Assembly: GCF_965363235.1 (NCBI RefSeq)
Contig: NC_134839.1
Location: forward strand, 76,347,410-76,411,409
Direction of reading: 5' to 3'
Source of the DNA: Mytilus galloprovincialis
Taxonomy: Eukaryota; Mollusca; Bivalvia; Mytilida; Mytilidae
DNA length: 64,000 nt
Positions within the stretch are counted from its first letter, which is position 1. Each line of letters opens with the position of its first letter. Of the stretch, positions 44,985-56,692 are shown one piece after another. The notes beneath the pieces were generated by a model, which was not told where the DNA came from, did no database searches, and saw only the letters and a list, made by a program, of their open reading frames with translations. Both the position numbers and the translations under genes were made by a program.

Positions 44985-45500
44985 AGTATCGTACATGCAA
45001 CGATGATATTGTATGGATAAAGTACATCAATACCATATTGGACAATGCTGGATTTCAAAATACCAACCTAACAAAATGGTTACCGAAAATTCTCAAACTT
45101 CGATTTATTGGCCTGTTAAAACATATTTGGAACTCGGCTATCCAGGACACTCCTAAATGCATCACATATAGGCTTTTCAAGGAAAATTTGGAATTTGAAA
45201 ATATCTTAAAATTGGCACTGAACGAGATATTTCTATACACTTTGCAAATCATTCACTCCCAAGAAATAAAATGGGGTTGGTATTATATAGACAGAAATGA
45301 AAGAAAGTGGTTTTTTTTTTAGCCAGAATAGAGATATTAGAGAAGAATATAACTTTATTAATGTTTGCCCAGCTTTATTAAATAAAAGGAAAATATTTTG
45401 ATACCAAACAAACTAATGAGAAGGATATCACATTGTTCTAAAAGCCACAGCCACTCAGACAGCTTTGCAATTTCAAAAGATGTATCAACATTAAAATAAG
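44985..45500 (+). mobile_element. LINE fragment, C-terminal end of ORF2
   Basis: The plus strand reads CNDDIVWIKYINTILDNAGF, then WNSAIQDTPKCITYRLFKEN and LEFENILKLAL, and later YYIDRNERKW. It then continues (with T-run slippage) SQNRDIREEYNFINVCPAL. The order of the W..(N/D)SPKC..YRLFKENFEFE, GRYY-I-R-ER and D-EY-ILECP motifs is that of the C-terminal zinc-knuckle region of Jockey/CR1-like LINEs. The polymerase domain is absent. A 3-prime tail probably continues past the GT microsatellite at 45,574-45,604 to about 45,720. Confidence 0.6.
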
Positions 45501-45571
45501 TCCTTCTTCTTTAACCATTATTTCAAAATATTAAACTCTAAAACTATTCCTTTAAACATGTTTATTTACTT

Positions 45572-45573
<2 letters not shown>

Positions 45574-45604
<31 letters not shown>
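45574..45604. repeat. GT microsatellite
   Basis: About 15 GT units. Confidence 0.9.
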
Positions 45605-45608
<4 letters not shown>

Positions 45609-45799
45609 TCTCATATTTTTATTTATTTTTAACTTTTTTTTTGTATTTAATATTTTGTATGCATGTTTTTATCTTATCTGTAACCTTTATACTTGCAAGG
45701 TTTTATGAAAATAAACTATCTATTGCATGTTGCGCGAAATATGAATTTGATATAGGAGATGCATCAGATCATATAATTCTACAATTTTAAAATTTGCTT

Positions 45800-46390
45800 C
45801 TAAATGATAAACATCGACTCGTCACTATGCTGGGAATTGCATTAAGTATAGTCTCCCACGTTGGTGAAACATATAGTAGTGATAAAAACCTAAATTAATT
45901 TAATACAACTATTGGCATAAAAGCCCTCAAAATCAGCGCTTTGAAAATATTTTATCTTTTTTGTTCGATCCAGATCGTAAAATGACCATAATAAATTAGA
46001 TAACTAGGTGCAATACACGGAATCAAACTTTTAAAACACTCTAATTACATTTGTATCCAAGAAGTTATAATCCTGTTACCCGGGATACAACACTGCGGCG
46101 CGTGCCAACTTAAAGATAAGTTGCGGAAAACACTTACTGCACAAGACGACTGTGATCAATTGTCAAATGTCCACTTCGCTACAGAACTTATCAATAAAGG
46201 TGAAGTCATATAAAAACTCATTAAACGACAGTAAAATCTGCAGACTTTATTTTCGGAGTTATATGTTCTTTTTTTCTTTATTTTTAGTCTTAAACTTAAA
46301 TACTTGATCTTGTTTTCCGTGAAATTTTTATTTCTATAAGAGGTGTAGTGGTGTATTGAATTTTTGCTTTGTATGAAACAATTTGATTTG
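45800..46390. other. Intergenic DNA before the candidate NeuroD promoter
   Basis: No gene or repeat was recognised. Confidence 0.4.
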
Positions 46391-46396
46391 TCCGAA

Positions 46397-46568
46397 CCAA
46401 TACGATTAGCCAATCAGCGCGGAGGAATAACGGTAGAAGTTTTAAGACAGATGGCGTAGGTCGTACTGCGGTCGGGTATTGCTATTCGTGAAGTGGTATG
46501 TATATTTGCATAATAATTAGTGTCGTTAGCGTAGAGATATAAACTGCAAAAGTTGACATATGGGATGA
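46397..46568 (+). promoter_or_regulatory. Candidate NeuroD promoter
   Basis: Within 170 bp there are two CCAAT boxes (46397-46401 and 46410-46414), an E-box CAGATGG (46448-46454), TATAAA (46538-46543) and a second E-box CATATGG (46557-46563). CAKATGG is the preferred site of NeuroD/Neurogenin/Atonal factors, so autoregulation is possible. The block precedes a good donor (46708) and, 10 kb on, the acceptor before the NeuroD ATG. The link to NeuroD is inference from layout; no transcript was examined. Confidence 0.4.
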
Positions 46569-46707
46569 AAGTAGCAGATTCGAAGCAACTGAAGGAACGC
46601 ACCTTTTTGTAGGAGAGTATGAGTGATATTTCCCCTAGAAATTGGATTTAATATGCAACACTGTTCCTGACAAGGAAAGAACGAAGTCAGAAAAAGAAAT
46701 TGAAAAC
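46569..46707 (+). other. Candidate non-coding first exon of NeuroD
   Basis: It would start about 30 bp after the TATAAA and end at AAAAC|GTAAGTATT (46707/46708), a strong donor. It contains ATGs followed soon by stops and no long frame, as expected of 5-prime UTR. NeuroD genes in other animals usually have a non-coding exon 1 and the whole coding region in exon 2. The proposed intron is 46708-56687. Confidence 0.4.
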
Positions 46708-48317
46708 GTAAGTATTTTTTTAATATCCGTATAAATGAGCATCACATTAACTCAGTCACGTGTTATTGTTAGTAGTTTTTTTTTTTTTTTTAAATATTTT
46801 GAAAAACAAAAACAACTTAAGTAAAAAAAAATAGTAAATGAAAATATATATTTATACAAAGAAAATAAAAAAATATATATTACACATGAAACTCCATATG
46901 AATATAGATATTATATGTAATATTATAATTTACTTTTTTTACTTTTTTTTTTATAAAGATATGGGAAATAAATTTATTAAAATAAAAATGAATATTATAT
47001 TCTCACTTGGGGAAAATATGCAAATTTCATTCAAAATAAAAGTATAAGTGAAGTTAAAACCGAAAAACAAATTATTATCTATATGTAGAAAACTATCCTT
47101 TTAGATTAAAAGAAAAGACGGGTTTTAAACTAAATTTTAATTTGACAAACAAAAATTAATTATCCGGAAAAAAATATTTAAGATCATTGTAATTATATTC
47201 AACAATATACTACAATTAAATAAGTAATTGAAATTTTACGACCCTAATTATTGGTCTTATGATATCAATGATTATTGGACTGAAGGCATAATTAGTAGCC
47301 TTAACCTCAGACGGAATAACCATAACCGTAGTTTATGATCGTTTACGCATGCTGACCGTCTGGCTTAAGCAGATGAATACTTTAAGACTCTAGGCGAAAC
47401 ATGGAACTATAGGAGGCAGATGTATGGCTATCGTTGGGTCAGTTTGATGAAATATATTTGAGATAATCTTGCATAAATTTAAATTCATAATATCTTTATA
47501 TGCAAATTTTTAACCAGCCATTCATGGCAATGGACCTTCAAGTGGCATATTCAATTGACCACCGTCACACAAGACAGAATGCTTGAAGTAGTCAGCTAAT
47601 ACGGTATATTGTAACACTATTTGGAATATCATGATTCCTTTCCAAGTCCAACAATATTGCAACATACTCTACTTGCTTTATAATTAGATTTGTCGTAGTT
47701 ATATCTTTTCGATTTTTTACTTTATAACTGGGGCCTAGCTTTATATATACTTAGCGTACGCGTTATTGTTAGGATAGCATATTAAGCAATGTGGGAATAA
47801 GCACCTTAAATTTTTATACATTTGAAAGGCAACAACTTTCAAAAATAACCCAGCAAAACAACTAAATTTGTGTTAGATAGACTCTAGGAATATACCATTT
47901 TTTCTGTGTTAAGTGTCGAGGGAATCCAGATAAGTTCACTGCTAATTTAACGTTGTCGTCTTTCATTTAATTATAAAAAGTTCGAAAAAGTTTTCCCTTT
48001 CAGACACCCCTCCTCGTAACATAAAAACCTATATCCGATTTTATGAGCGTTTAATTCATAATCTTCAAAAAAAGTTGATTAACATACTTCAAAAGCTTTT
48101 AATATAGTATTCACAAGTGGATAGAAAATCTTCCGAAACATATAAAAAATGTAAACAAATTTTATTTTGAAACGCAGAAAATTCCTTATGAGATATAAAC
48201 GCCAATATTGTAAAAGAGGGACGAAAAATACCAGAGGGACAGTCAAACTCATAAATCGAAGCAAATTGTAAAGTATCTACAAATAACGGATTCGCTTAAT
48301 ACGGTAGATTAAATGGT
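46708..48317. other. Presumed NeuroD intron, first part
   Basis: AT-rich, with no exon seen. A short piece at 48,208-48,262 (GAGGGACGAAAAATACCAGA then GGGACAGTCAAACTCATAAA) is a family B retroelement tail. A Su(H)-type site TGTGGGAA lies at 47790-47797. Confidence 0.4.
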
Positions 48318-48925
48318 TACACAATGATTGTACATTGTGGTTTCCTCTCTAAATCCTATAAGATGAACTACACAACAGTAATATATTATGGTGTCCTCTC
48401 TAAGATGGACTACACAATGGTTATACATCATGGTGTCTTCTCTAAGATGAATTACACAACCGTTATACATTTAATGTCCTCTCTAAGATGGATTACACAA
48501 TAGTTATACATTATGGTGCCCTCTCTTACATGAATTACACAAAAGTTATAATAGATTATGGTGTCCTCTCTAAGACGGATTAAACATTGGTTATACATTA
48601 TGGTGTCCTCTCTAAGACGGATTAAACAATGGTTATACATTATGGTGTCCTCTCTAAGATGAATTACATAATGGTTATACAACTATGGTGTCCTCTCTAA
48701 GATGACTTGCACAATGGTTATACATTATGGTGTCCTCTCTTTATAAGTTAATTACACAATAGTTATACATTATGGTGTCCTTTCTAAGTTAATTACACAA
48801 TAGTTATACATTATGGTGTCCTTTCTAATTTAATTACGCAATAGTTATACATTATGGTGTCCTCTGAGTATCTAAGATGTATTACGCAATAGTTATACAT
48901 TATGTTGTCCTCTCCAAGATGAATT
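48318..48925. repeat. Minisatellite, about 42-bp unit
   Basis: About 13 diverged units of ATGGTGTCCTCTCTAAGATG followed by GATTACACAATGGTTATACATT. The unit is a multiple of three and lacks stops in one minus-strand frame over 48452-48682, which gives a false repetitive open frame. One more diverged unit appears at about 49,112-49,160 after an insertion. Confidence 0.8.
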
Positions 48926-48939
48926 ACATTGATAAAATT

Positions 48940-49110
48940 GATGGTTTGTTGCTTAACGTCCAGTGGCAACTATGTCATGCATGTTCGACACGAAAGCAAG
49001 TTCACAATAAATACAATAGGTATGTCTTGTAATATTAGAGGCCATCCGGGATAATGGTCGCGGAAATTTGGACTGCCACTAAAAAATGGGGATATATTGG
49101 ATAGGTGACA
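48940..49110. mobile_element. SINE-like dispersed repeat in the minisatellite
   Basis: GATGGTTTGTTGCTTAACGT then CCAGTGGCAACTATGTCATG, GGCCATCCGGGATAATGGTC and GGAAATTTGGACTGCCACTA match a common mussel repeat. It lies between the last two minisatellite units, so it inserted after the array formed. Confidence 0.5.
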
Positions 49111-49164
49111 TAGAAGAATTACACAATAGCAATACATCAAGTTGTAGTGTCCTCTGTAACAATC

Positions 49165-52100
49165 TTTGTTAAATGAGTATACATTTTTAATCTTTGCATG
49201 AAAATTGTTATATATACGATTCGACCATTAGGCTCTATTTTTTTTTATGAAAAGGACACCCGTTCGAACCAAGTTATTTTTTACTGTAAATATTTACATG
49301 TTTGTCTGTTACAAATACAAAGAAATACGTAGTCCCTTGTTTAAATCCTCGTTTTCTCAATCATCGTAGACCCATATTATTACGATCTTTTAATGTTAAT
49401 TTATTGCAGAACGAAAAAGATTGGGATAATTAAGACTAATTCTCCATAGCTCTGTATTCCTGATTTATTGGTCATTTTATTTCCTTTCCGATATTGTCCT
49501 GTATAACTGTAGTCATTTTTATGGTCATCCAACCAAATAAACAACATCCATGACATTGGCGATTGTTTGTATTAGGAGATTTATAAAAATTCAAAGATGT
49601 TATCAAAGCAGATGCTAGGATTAACACCTATGTCCTCTGGTGCCTCGAGGACAGAAGATGATCGGTCTCGTGTCGACGACATGGTCTCGTGAGATTAGAA
49701 TTAGACAAGCACCTGTAATTAATTATTGATACAATAATACCAATTGTCACGTAGAATCGGGCTTCATTTCTTTGATCATAGTCGGATTTTTATTGTAAAT
49801 AAGTCAATTTTTGTTAATATTTTACATTTTAATCAGTCAAATGTCAGTTATTTTATCTTAAGGTTGTAATTCGAAACAAGTCCAAATTACTTTAAAATCT
49901 CCAAGGTCTAATAATAAAGCGTTATACAATTACAGTTCAAAGATTTAAGCACGCAAAGAATGACGAAAATATAGATTGTGCCTTTAATTAAGATGCTAAT
50001 TTAATATTCCTGTTTTTATCCAAAATATCAAATTAATGCCCCAAAAAAATGCAAAGAAAATGTATATATGTTAAATCAATACCTGATAGATAACAAAGGA
50101 TGACAATAATCCGGAAATTTGCGTCTTGTAATTTTTTGAAGCAGGTTCGTTATCGTAATAGGAACAAACTTGTTTTTGCATGGATAGTCATACCATGCAA
50201 TAACCTATATATCATCTCTAGCACACAGTTTCTTAAAATAATAGGCAGATGATTAAGATACACATTCTTTGCGAATAAACGCCAGTTCTAAAAGTAAAGA
50301 CAAACTCGTTAAAAATGTATAACGTGAAAGTCCATCGAGATTTATGTGTCTGTTATTTACCCATGAATCCACCCTACAACATTTTCATTTACTGGGTAAT
50401 TTTCATCAAATGACTCATTATTCTTATGGTTAACATGTACAATTGAGAAATTCTCGATTAAGAATTAATGTAGAGAAAAAGTCTTTCTGAACTTTAGAAG
50501 CACAATGCACACTGGCCAGCTAATAAAAATGAGGAAGAAAAAAGGTCATCGCTATGACTCAATAGTTGATTCATCTCTCCTAGGACCTTTAACAATATTA
50601 AGATAGTCAATGATAATTTTACCATTACTAAGTGTTAAATTTCCAGTTTTTCTCTGGTTTATGGATATTAATTGTATTTATTATCAAAGTCCAAAATATT
50701 TTATGAATACCCCTTGAGGTTCGTTGATAGAGATCGTCCATCGATACAAACAAAGGAACCATTTGCCAATGATATTGTCTTAATTCAATCCTTTTATTCT
50801 TCCCCACTCTGTATCTTTCCCCTGAGGATATTACCATGAAGAAAAAAAAACTTTCGCTTCTGATAAAATGATAAAAGTTTTAACAAAGAAAAAACCCAAG
50901 GAATAGATGTATTGCATATGAACCGTCATTGGTAATTGGTCAATATTTTATAAATAGTCCACCCTCAAAGAAAAAATAAGTCAAACTAAATTATTTTTAG
51001 AACTTTCATGCAGACATACCCGAATCATTTGATTTGGTGTAGAATAATTGCTAATTATAGGCTCATCACCGGCGGTGTACCAATGTGGGAAAGGGGTGTT
51101 CATTAATTTGGCTGTTCTGGACATTCAGGGTTCGACGGTACTATGTAAACCGTGACTTAATCTTTCATAGAGATAACACCATTTTTAAACGTGAAATTTC
51201 TCTTATTTGGCTTCCTGTAATGGTCGATTTTCGATCTTGTACACTATGTGTACATGTTCTGTCTCTATATAATCACTATAAATATACGTAAAAGGAAGAG
51301 AGTACAAAGCTTTTGTTACATGTGAATGGATCTCAACGAATAGCAACAGTGCAGAGGGTCTTACAATATATTGTTGTAAACATTCAGACCCGATACAATT
51401 CATTCCTATTAACACTACCACTTGTGATCGATTCTAAATGTTTTATACATTTCTAGACTGTTAATTCGTATGGTATTAGTTTGCTGAGGTCTTGGATATA
51501 TTCTGAACTATTTGCCACTGAACGTTTAGCACCCAGCAATCAATCAGTTATAGTTTGTTCCAAAATGCATGCGCTTAACATGCAATAATGCGAAAACCAA
51601 TCGTTGCTTCATATAGAGACTATGTTGGGATCGTTTCATTTACTATCTAATTAAAGAGGGGTGGGTTGCCAATTTCCCCGTAACTTTTATTTCACCCCGT
51701 TTTCAAAATCTGAAAGTCGATGCAATATATGCTATAATTTATTTTAACATGAAAGCGTATAAACAATATGCTAAACAGTATTTTTTATCATTCATAATAT
51801 TCAACAATTCGACATAACATTCTTCCCGTTGCCGCTGTGTCTTCTGCCCCAGTTCGTTTCATTATTTTCTGTGACATAAAATTACAAGTTTTAAATAATT
51901 TTGTTACATTTTAAATGAATGAACAAGGCCCATAACCGAAATGTTTTAATTTGTATCTAGTGTTATTTGATATTAATTCCTCTTAAATTTAAATATAAAT
52001 TACAGTATATAATAGCAGCAAATAGACAATTTCCCAGAATTTAAATTCATCTCATGTTTTGCTCGGTTGATGCTCAGTACGGATTACATATTTTCATCGG

Positions 52101-52758
52101 AGAATGAAATATATATTGTCACTCTAAATGCAATGTGATATTTTGATACATTTTACCGAATAGCGTTCAATATGAGTGTAAATCGTATTAATAAAGGTTA
52201 TATCTCTATAAACCAATAAATTATCTGACATATGGGAAAACATTTCTCCTGAGCAGGAATTGATTTATAATGTGTACTACCTGCTCTTTGTCATTTAAAT
52301 TCATAGCAGTTGTAATCACCCTACTCAATTTTAATATCAAATGTTTAATTCTATATAATAATTATAAAACCTAATTCCTCCATCATTTTATAATTCATTT
52401 TCGGTTGAAGCGCCTGTTATAAATGTTGTTTGTTGACAAAAATGAACAGATGGGACAATTTATAAAAATCAACATCCTCATCAAATCATTCTCTCGTTTT
52501 ATGACGTAATTTCACGCGCAGCAGACTTGCTACTACTTTTCTGTTCATCTTGAAAAAAGTCACATATGTCGATGTAAAAACATTCTGTTACAATTAGTTA
52601 TATTAAATTTATAACTGGGTTTCAGTAGTCAAATATTCAGTCAATTTAATTTGGTAAACTTAAAATATACACGACATTCATATTCATACACATACAGCGT
52701 ATCCAAAAACTCTAACAAAGTTGATCGGAACTTAATAAAAGGAGCATTCCTTGAAACA
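49165..52758. other. Presumed NeuroD intron, middle part
   Basis: No exon was recognised. 49,600-49,730 is less AT-rich and ends with an E-box CACCTG (49710-49715) next to TAATTAATTA (49716-49725). A TGTGGGAAA site lies at 51084-51092 and CAGATGG at 52447-52453. These could be enhancer sites, but short matches are expected by chance. Confidence 0.35.
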
Positions 52759-52768
52759 GATTTAACAC

Positions 52769-53069
52769 ACAGGCGCTCGGGTATATGATACAGATTTTTT
52801 TTTTTGATTTTTGTTGTTGATTAAAATATTCACTTTTCCATATTTATAATACATATCTATCACTTCTGTGCATGTCTCACCTAGTTTCGAGTAATTCTTA
52901 GTATGGATAGTAAAACTGAGTATTTTCTCTGGGTCATTTAAATCACTCGAAACTAGGTAAGACATGCACAGAAGTATCGATAGATATGTATATAGAAAAT
53001 TGAATATTTTAATAAACAACAACAAAAAAAATCAAAAAAAATATCTGTATCATATACCCAAGCGCCTGT
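52769..53069. mobile_element. Foldback element with 10-bp target duplication, 301 bp
   Basis: Arms of about 130 bp (52769-52898 and 52942-53069) are nearly complementary over their whole length. Read inward, both ends start ACAGGCGCTCGGGTATATGA or the variant with CTTGGGT. GATTTAACAC is present on both sides (52759-52768 and 53070-53079). A 9- to 10-bp duplication is typical of Mutator-like elements, so a MULE-derived foldback is my best guess. Confidence 0.75.
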
Positions 53070-53130
53070 GATTTAACACAGAAACAGTGTCGCGTCTAGA
53101 CTTACGTATAATTCAATTTAATTTAAATAA

Positions 53131-53190
53131 AGATCTCTGATTTCGTTATACTATGTTATACTACACATGAGCTAACGAAATCAGAGATCT
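53131..53190. repeat. Perfect hairpin, 18-bp stem
   Basis: AGATCTCTGATTTCGTTA (53131-53148) pairs perfectly with TAACGAAATCAGAGATCT (53173-53190) around a 24-bp loop. It lies only 60 bp from the foldback element but has a different sequence. Confidence 0.75.
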
Positions 53191-53486
53191 ATATTTTAAT
53201 TTGATTGATGTTTAATTGTTATTTCTTTTAACTCGTCGTTCACATACTTTGCATAATTCCCTCCTTTTTCGAAAGTTTTTTTAAATTTGTTTTTTCTCCT
53301 ATGTAATTTTCTATTGCAACTGTCATATATGGATGGAATACTAGAGCTCTGATTTCATATGTTATTTAATTAACTTTACATCCTGTGAATTGCTTGTTAT
53401 CTCTTACAAATAAAACTTCATGCGAGTACGATATTTTGCTACTACGCAGCCCAAATAGATTTAACTTAAGAAATAAATATATTCTT

Positions 53487-53540
53487 AGACAAGAGGGGCG
53501 AAAGATACCAGAGGGACAGTCAAACTCATAGATCGAGTAA
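53487..53540 (-). mobile_element. Short retroelement tail, family B
   Basis: GGGGCGAAAGATACCAGAGG then GACAGTCAAACTCATAGATC. It is the terminal 50 bp of the same family seen at 48,208 and 63,398. Confidence 0.5.
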
Positions 53541-55720
53541 TTTATATACTTAATGATTGTAACTATGATTTACTTTGGTTAAAGCCTATACTTCCTTTTT
53601 ATCCCCTTTACTGAAAATTAGGCGACAGTTTGTATTTCAATAACCGATCGGTCATTTTCACAACTGCCTTATTTTTATGAGATTTTGACCTTTAGTATAG
53701 TGTTATTCAAATGCAGCCAACCATAACTAGATATGTCATTTAAAGAAATAAAATAATTCATTATCTATTGTAAACGACATCTTTAAACATATGAAAAAGG
53801 TTTTCTTAAACCGTTTGTCGCGTGCCATCAGTCAACTATTCACTTGATTAGGCATGTTTGCAATTCAAAGGAGTTTATTAATCTGCAAAATGTAAAGGAT
53901 AAGACATTTGATGCAAAATATTTGTTGACATTAAGTGGACTTGTTTGACAAAATTGTCCTTCCGTTATCTATCTTTCGGGAAAACATGCCATTCAGCAGG
54001 CGTCAAAATTGCTATTTGTTATGTTTATTAGTTTGACACGCGACGTCGCGTGTAGGTCACGTGTTATAATCCATTCAAAAAATTTTAAGAATAGGTTAGC
54101 TACAAATTTAATATAATGTGTCTACTAAACTTCGGAAGGAAGTGAAGTTAACCTTTTATTGGAATCAATTACTAAATATCACAACACCTAACCACAAAGA
54201 ACGACCACCCGTTCTGAAGGGATATAATATCTCTCACACGTGTTACATGGAATGGTCAATAAAATTTATTTTCTAAATTGTATCATAATGCTTAGTACGA
54301 CTGAATCAAAATTGGGTTCATCGAGAAGGGAGAGATTTAATCTTATCTTTTCATTTTTGTAAAATACAATTTTCTGAATTAAAAAAAAAAACACACCTTT
54401 AATCCAGAGGCATGCAAAACAGAAGTATATATATATACTTATTTCGTGCCACATGCAGAAAAGAAACATGGTATAACTATAGGAAGATGTTTTATTTATA
54501 ATTGTTTAAGTCAGTTAATATTTCATAAACCCTAGTTAAGCCCCGACCATTGAATTTGTTCTACACAAGTAGAATCTATGTAAAATATAACAAACGGGGT
54601 TAGGTAGTCATGTAAATTTATGATATGTAGGGAAACTGAACAGGACTATATTTTTATTTCCAAAAGTAATAAATATTCCTTTTTTATTTGCACTGGTACA
54701 TTTTTGATGATTTGCCGTTTAATTTAAAGAAACTTATTGAATAAGCGGGGCTAAACCTTTTCCAACGATTTAATTCATAGATGTAGAATATTATTTTTAA
54801 TGATAATAACTAAATATATAAACAAGAAACTGAGGTGACCAGTGCCACCATATAACCAGTATCATAGCAGCTTAGTAAATGTCACGAAAATTTTAATACT
54901 ATAACTGTCATTGACTTCCTCGTCACAATAGTGAAGTGTTTGTTTGACATATTTGGTCAAAATCGATTTAATTTTATCAAAGGATTTAGCGTAAAATTAA
55001 ATACAGATCTGAATCTTTACGTAAACAACGATTGCTACGTGATTTACCGTTATTTCCGATACTCCTCTTTACGCATGCTCAAACATCACATTTGGTACTG
55101 TCTGAACAGATGGCCTCTCTGAATAACAAACAGAAAGAAGTGTTGGTCCGTACTCAAGTGCTTAACAATAAACGTAGAAATGATTTGATTTAAAGCTCCG
55201 TGTCTTAATGAAGTCAAATTTCTTTTGAAAGTCTCAATAGGACCTGTTATAGATTGATAATTGATTCATGGTTGAATAAAAAGTTAACGGTATTCGGAAA
55301 GATGAATGATCTCCGGAACAAAATAAAGAAACACGGTATTGAGAGCTTGCTAATTACAAAATGGGTATTTATGATCATTCAATTAATTTTATTTTTGATG
55401 TCTTTCGGTGAATAAATTTCTCCACAAAAATCTGTCAAATAATGAACAATCGTCGTTTAATCACTGATTAAACTAAAATCCAAGAAAAAGTAACAGACTT
55501 TGTCATGCTTCAAACGATTTTGAAATCAAAACTGAACGTAAGGGAGCAGGGTTTTTGTTTCTCATTATATTTTTTTCTAAAGACAAGCATGTTTAGAATT
55601 TTTTTGTTTTCGAAAACTTGATTTATAAAATAACTCAAAAGTTATAATCATCAAATTCCGTGAAAAAGAAAAGAATTGAATTAGTACAAACATCTCTTTT
55701 CATATTGAATCAAACTACGA
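53541..55720. other. Presumed NeuroD intron, late part
   Basis: AT-rich. No exon or clear repeat was recognised. One CAGATGG E-box lies at 55107-55113. Confidence 0.4.
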
Positions 55721-55724
55721 TGTT

Positions 55725-56070
55725 TGACTATGAATTAAAATACTTAGTATGACCATGAATTAAAATACTTAGTATGACTATGAATCAAAATACTTAGTAT
55801 GACTGTGAATCAAAATACTTAGTATGACTGTGAATCAAAATACTAAGTATGACTATGAATCAAAATACTTAGTATGACCATGAATCAAAATACTTAGTAT
55901 GACCATGAATCAAAATACTTAGTATGACCGTGAATCAAAATACTTAGTATGACTATGAATCAAAATACTTAGTATGACCGTGAATCAAAATACTTAGTAT
56001 GACTTTGAATCAAAATACTTAGTATGACCTTGAATCAAAATACTTAGTATGACTATGAATCTAAATACTT
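55725..56070. repeat. Minisatellite, 25-bp unit
   Basis: About 14 units of TGACTATGAATCAAAATACT TAGTA, nearly identical; the variable position after TGAC is mostly C, T or G. It ends about 620 bp before the NeuroD coding exon. The high uniformity suggests recent expansion and probable length polymorphism. Confidence 0.9.
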
Positions 56071-56675
56071 AGGTCAACCTAGCAAAATGACACGGGATCA
56101 TTAATTTCCCGTGGATTTAGTTTGTACTTCAGAAATAATTTCATTGAAACAAAGTTTAGTTTCCCGATTCTATTATCCATACATTTGAAAGGTTTAAAAT
56201 ATTAAGTGACGTTTTCAAAATATTTCTTGAAAAATTTAAGATTACAACACTAACAGTATAATTTTTCTTTTGAAATACATGTACGACCAATGTATGATTT
56301 ATTATACCATTTCTACCAACATCATGCAACATTCGGGAAGATGTTGAAAATATGAAGTACAGGATTAAAGGGATAATTTTTGTATCGGTTATTTCATCAG
56401 CAAACTTATTCTTTATTCAAAAAGACCTACTAGTATAAAATATTTGAGCAAATTTTTACAAAAAAATTACTCATACGGATAGCGTAGAAACAGAAACTGC
56501 ATACGAATAGACTGCCATCGCCACCCCGAACACTTGACTAAAGTGTATATATTAACCACTCATATACTTAAAAAATACAACACCGTTTATGTTTTGTGTG
56601 TTACAAATGAACAGTTGCAACCATAAACAATAGAATACTGTGTCAAAGCAAATATCTTGTAAACAACGAATTTTT

Positions 56676-56692
56676 ATTTTATTTTAGAAATC
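56676..56692 (+). other. Splice acceptor before the NeuroD ATG
   Basis: A pyrimidine-rich TTATTTTATTTTAG ends at 56687, five bases before the ATG. It implies at least one upstream non-coding exon. Confidence 0.65.

Noticed and set aside
48452-48682. Repetitive 76-residue protein
   Set aside because: It is the translation of a 42-bp minisatellite. There is no start context and no conservation beyond the DNA repeat.
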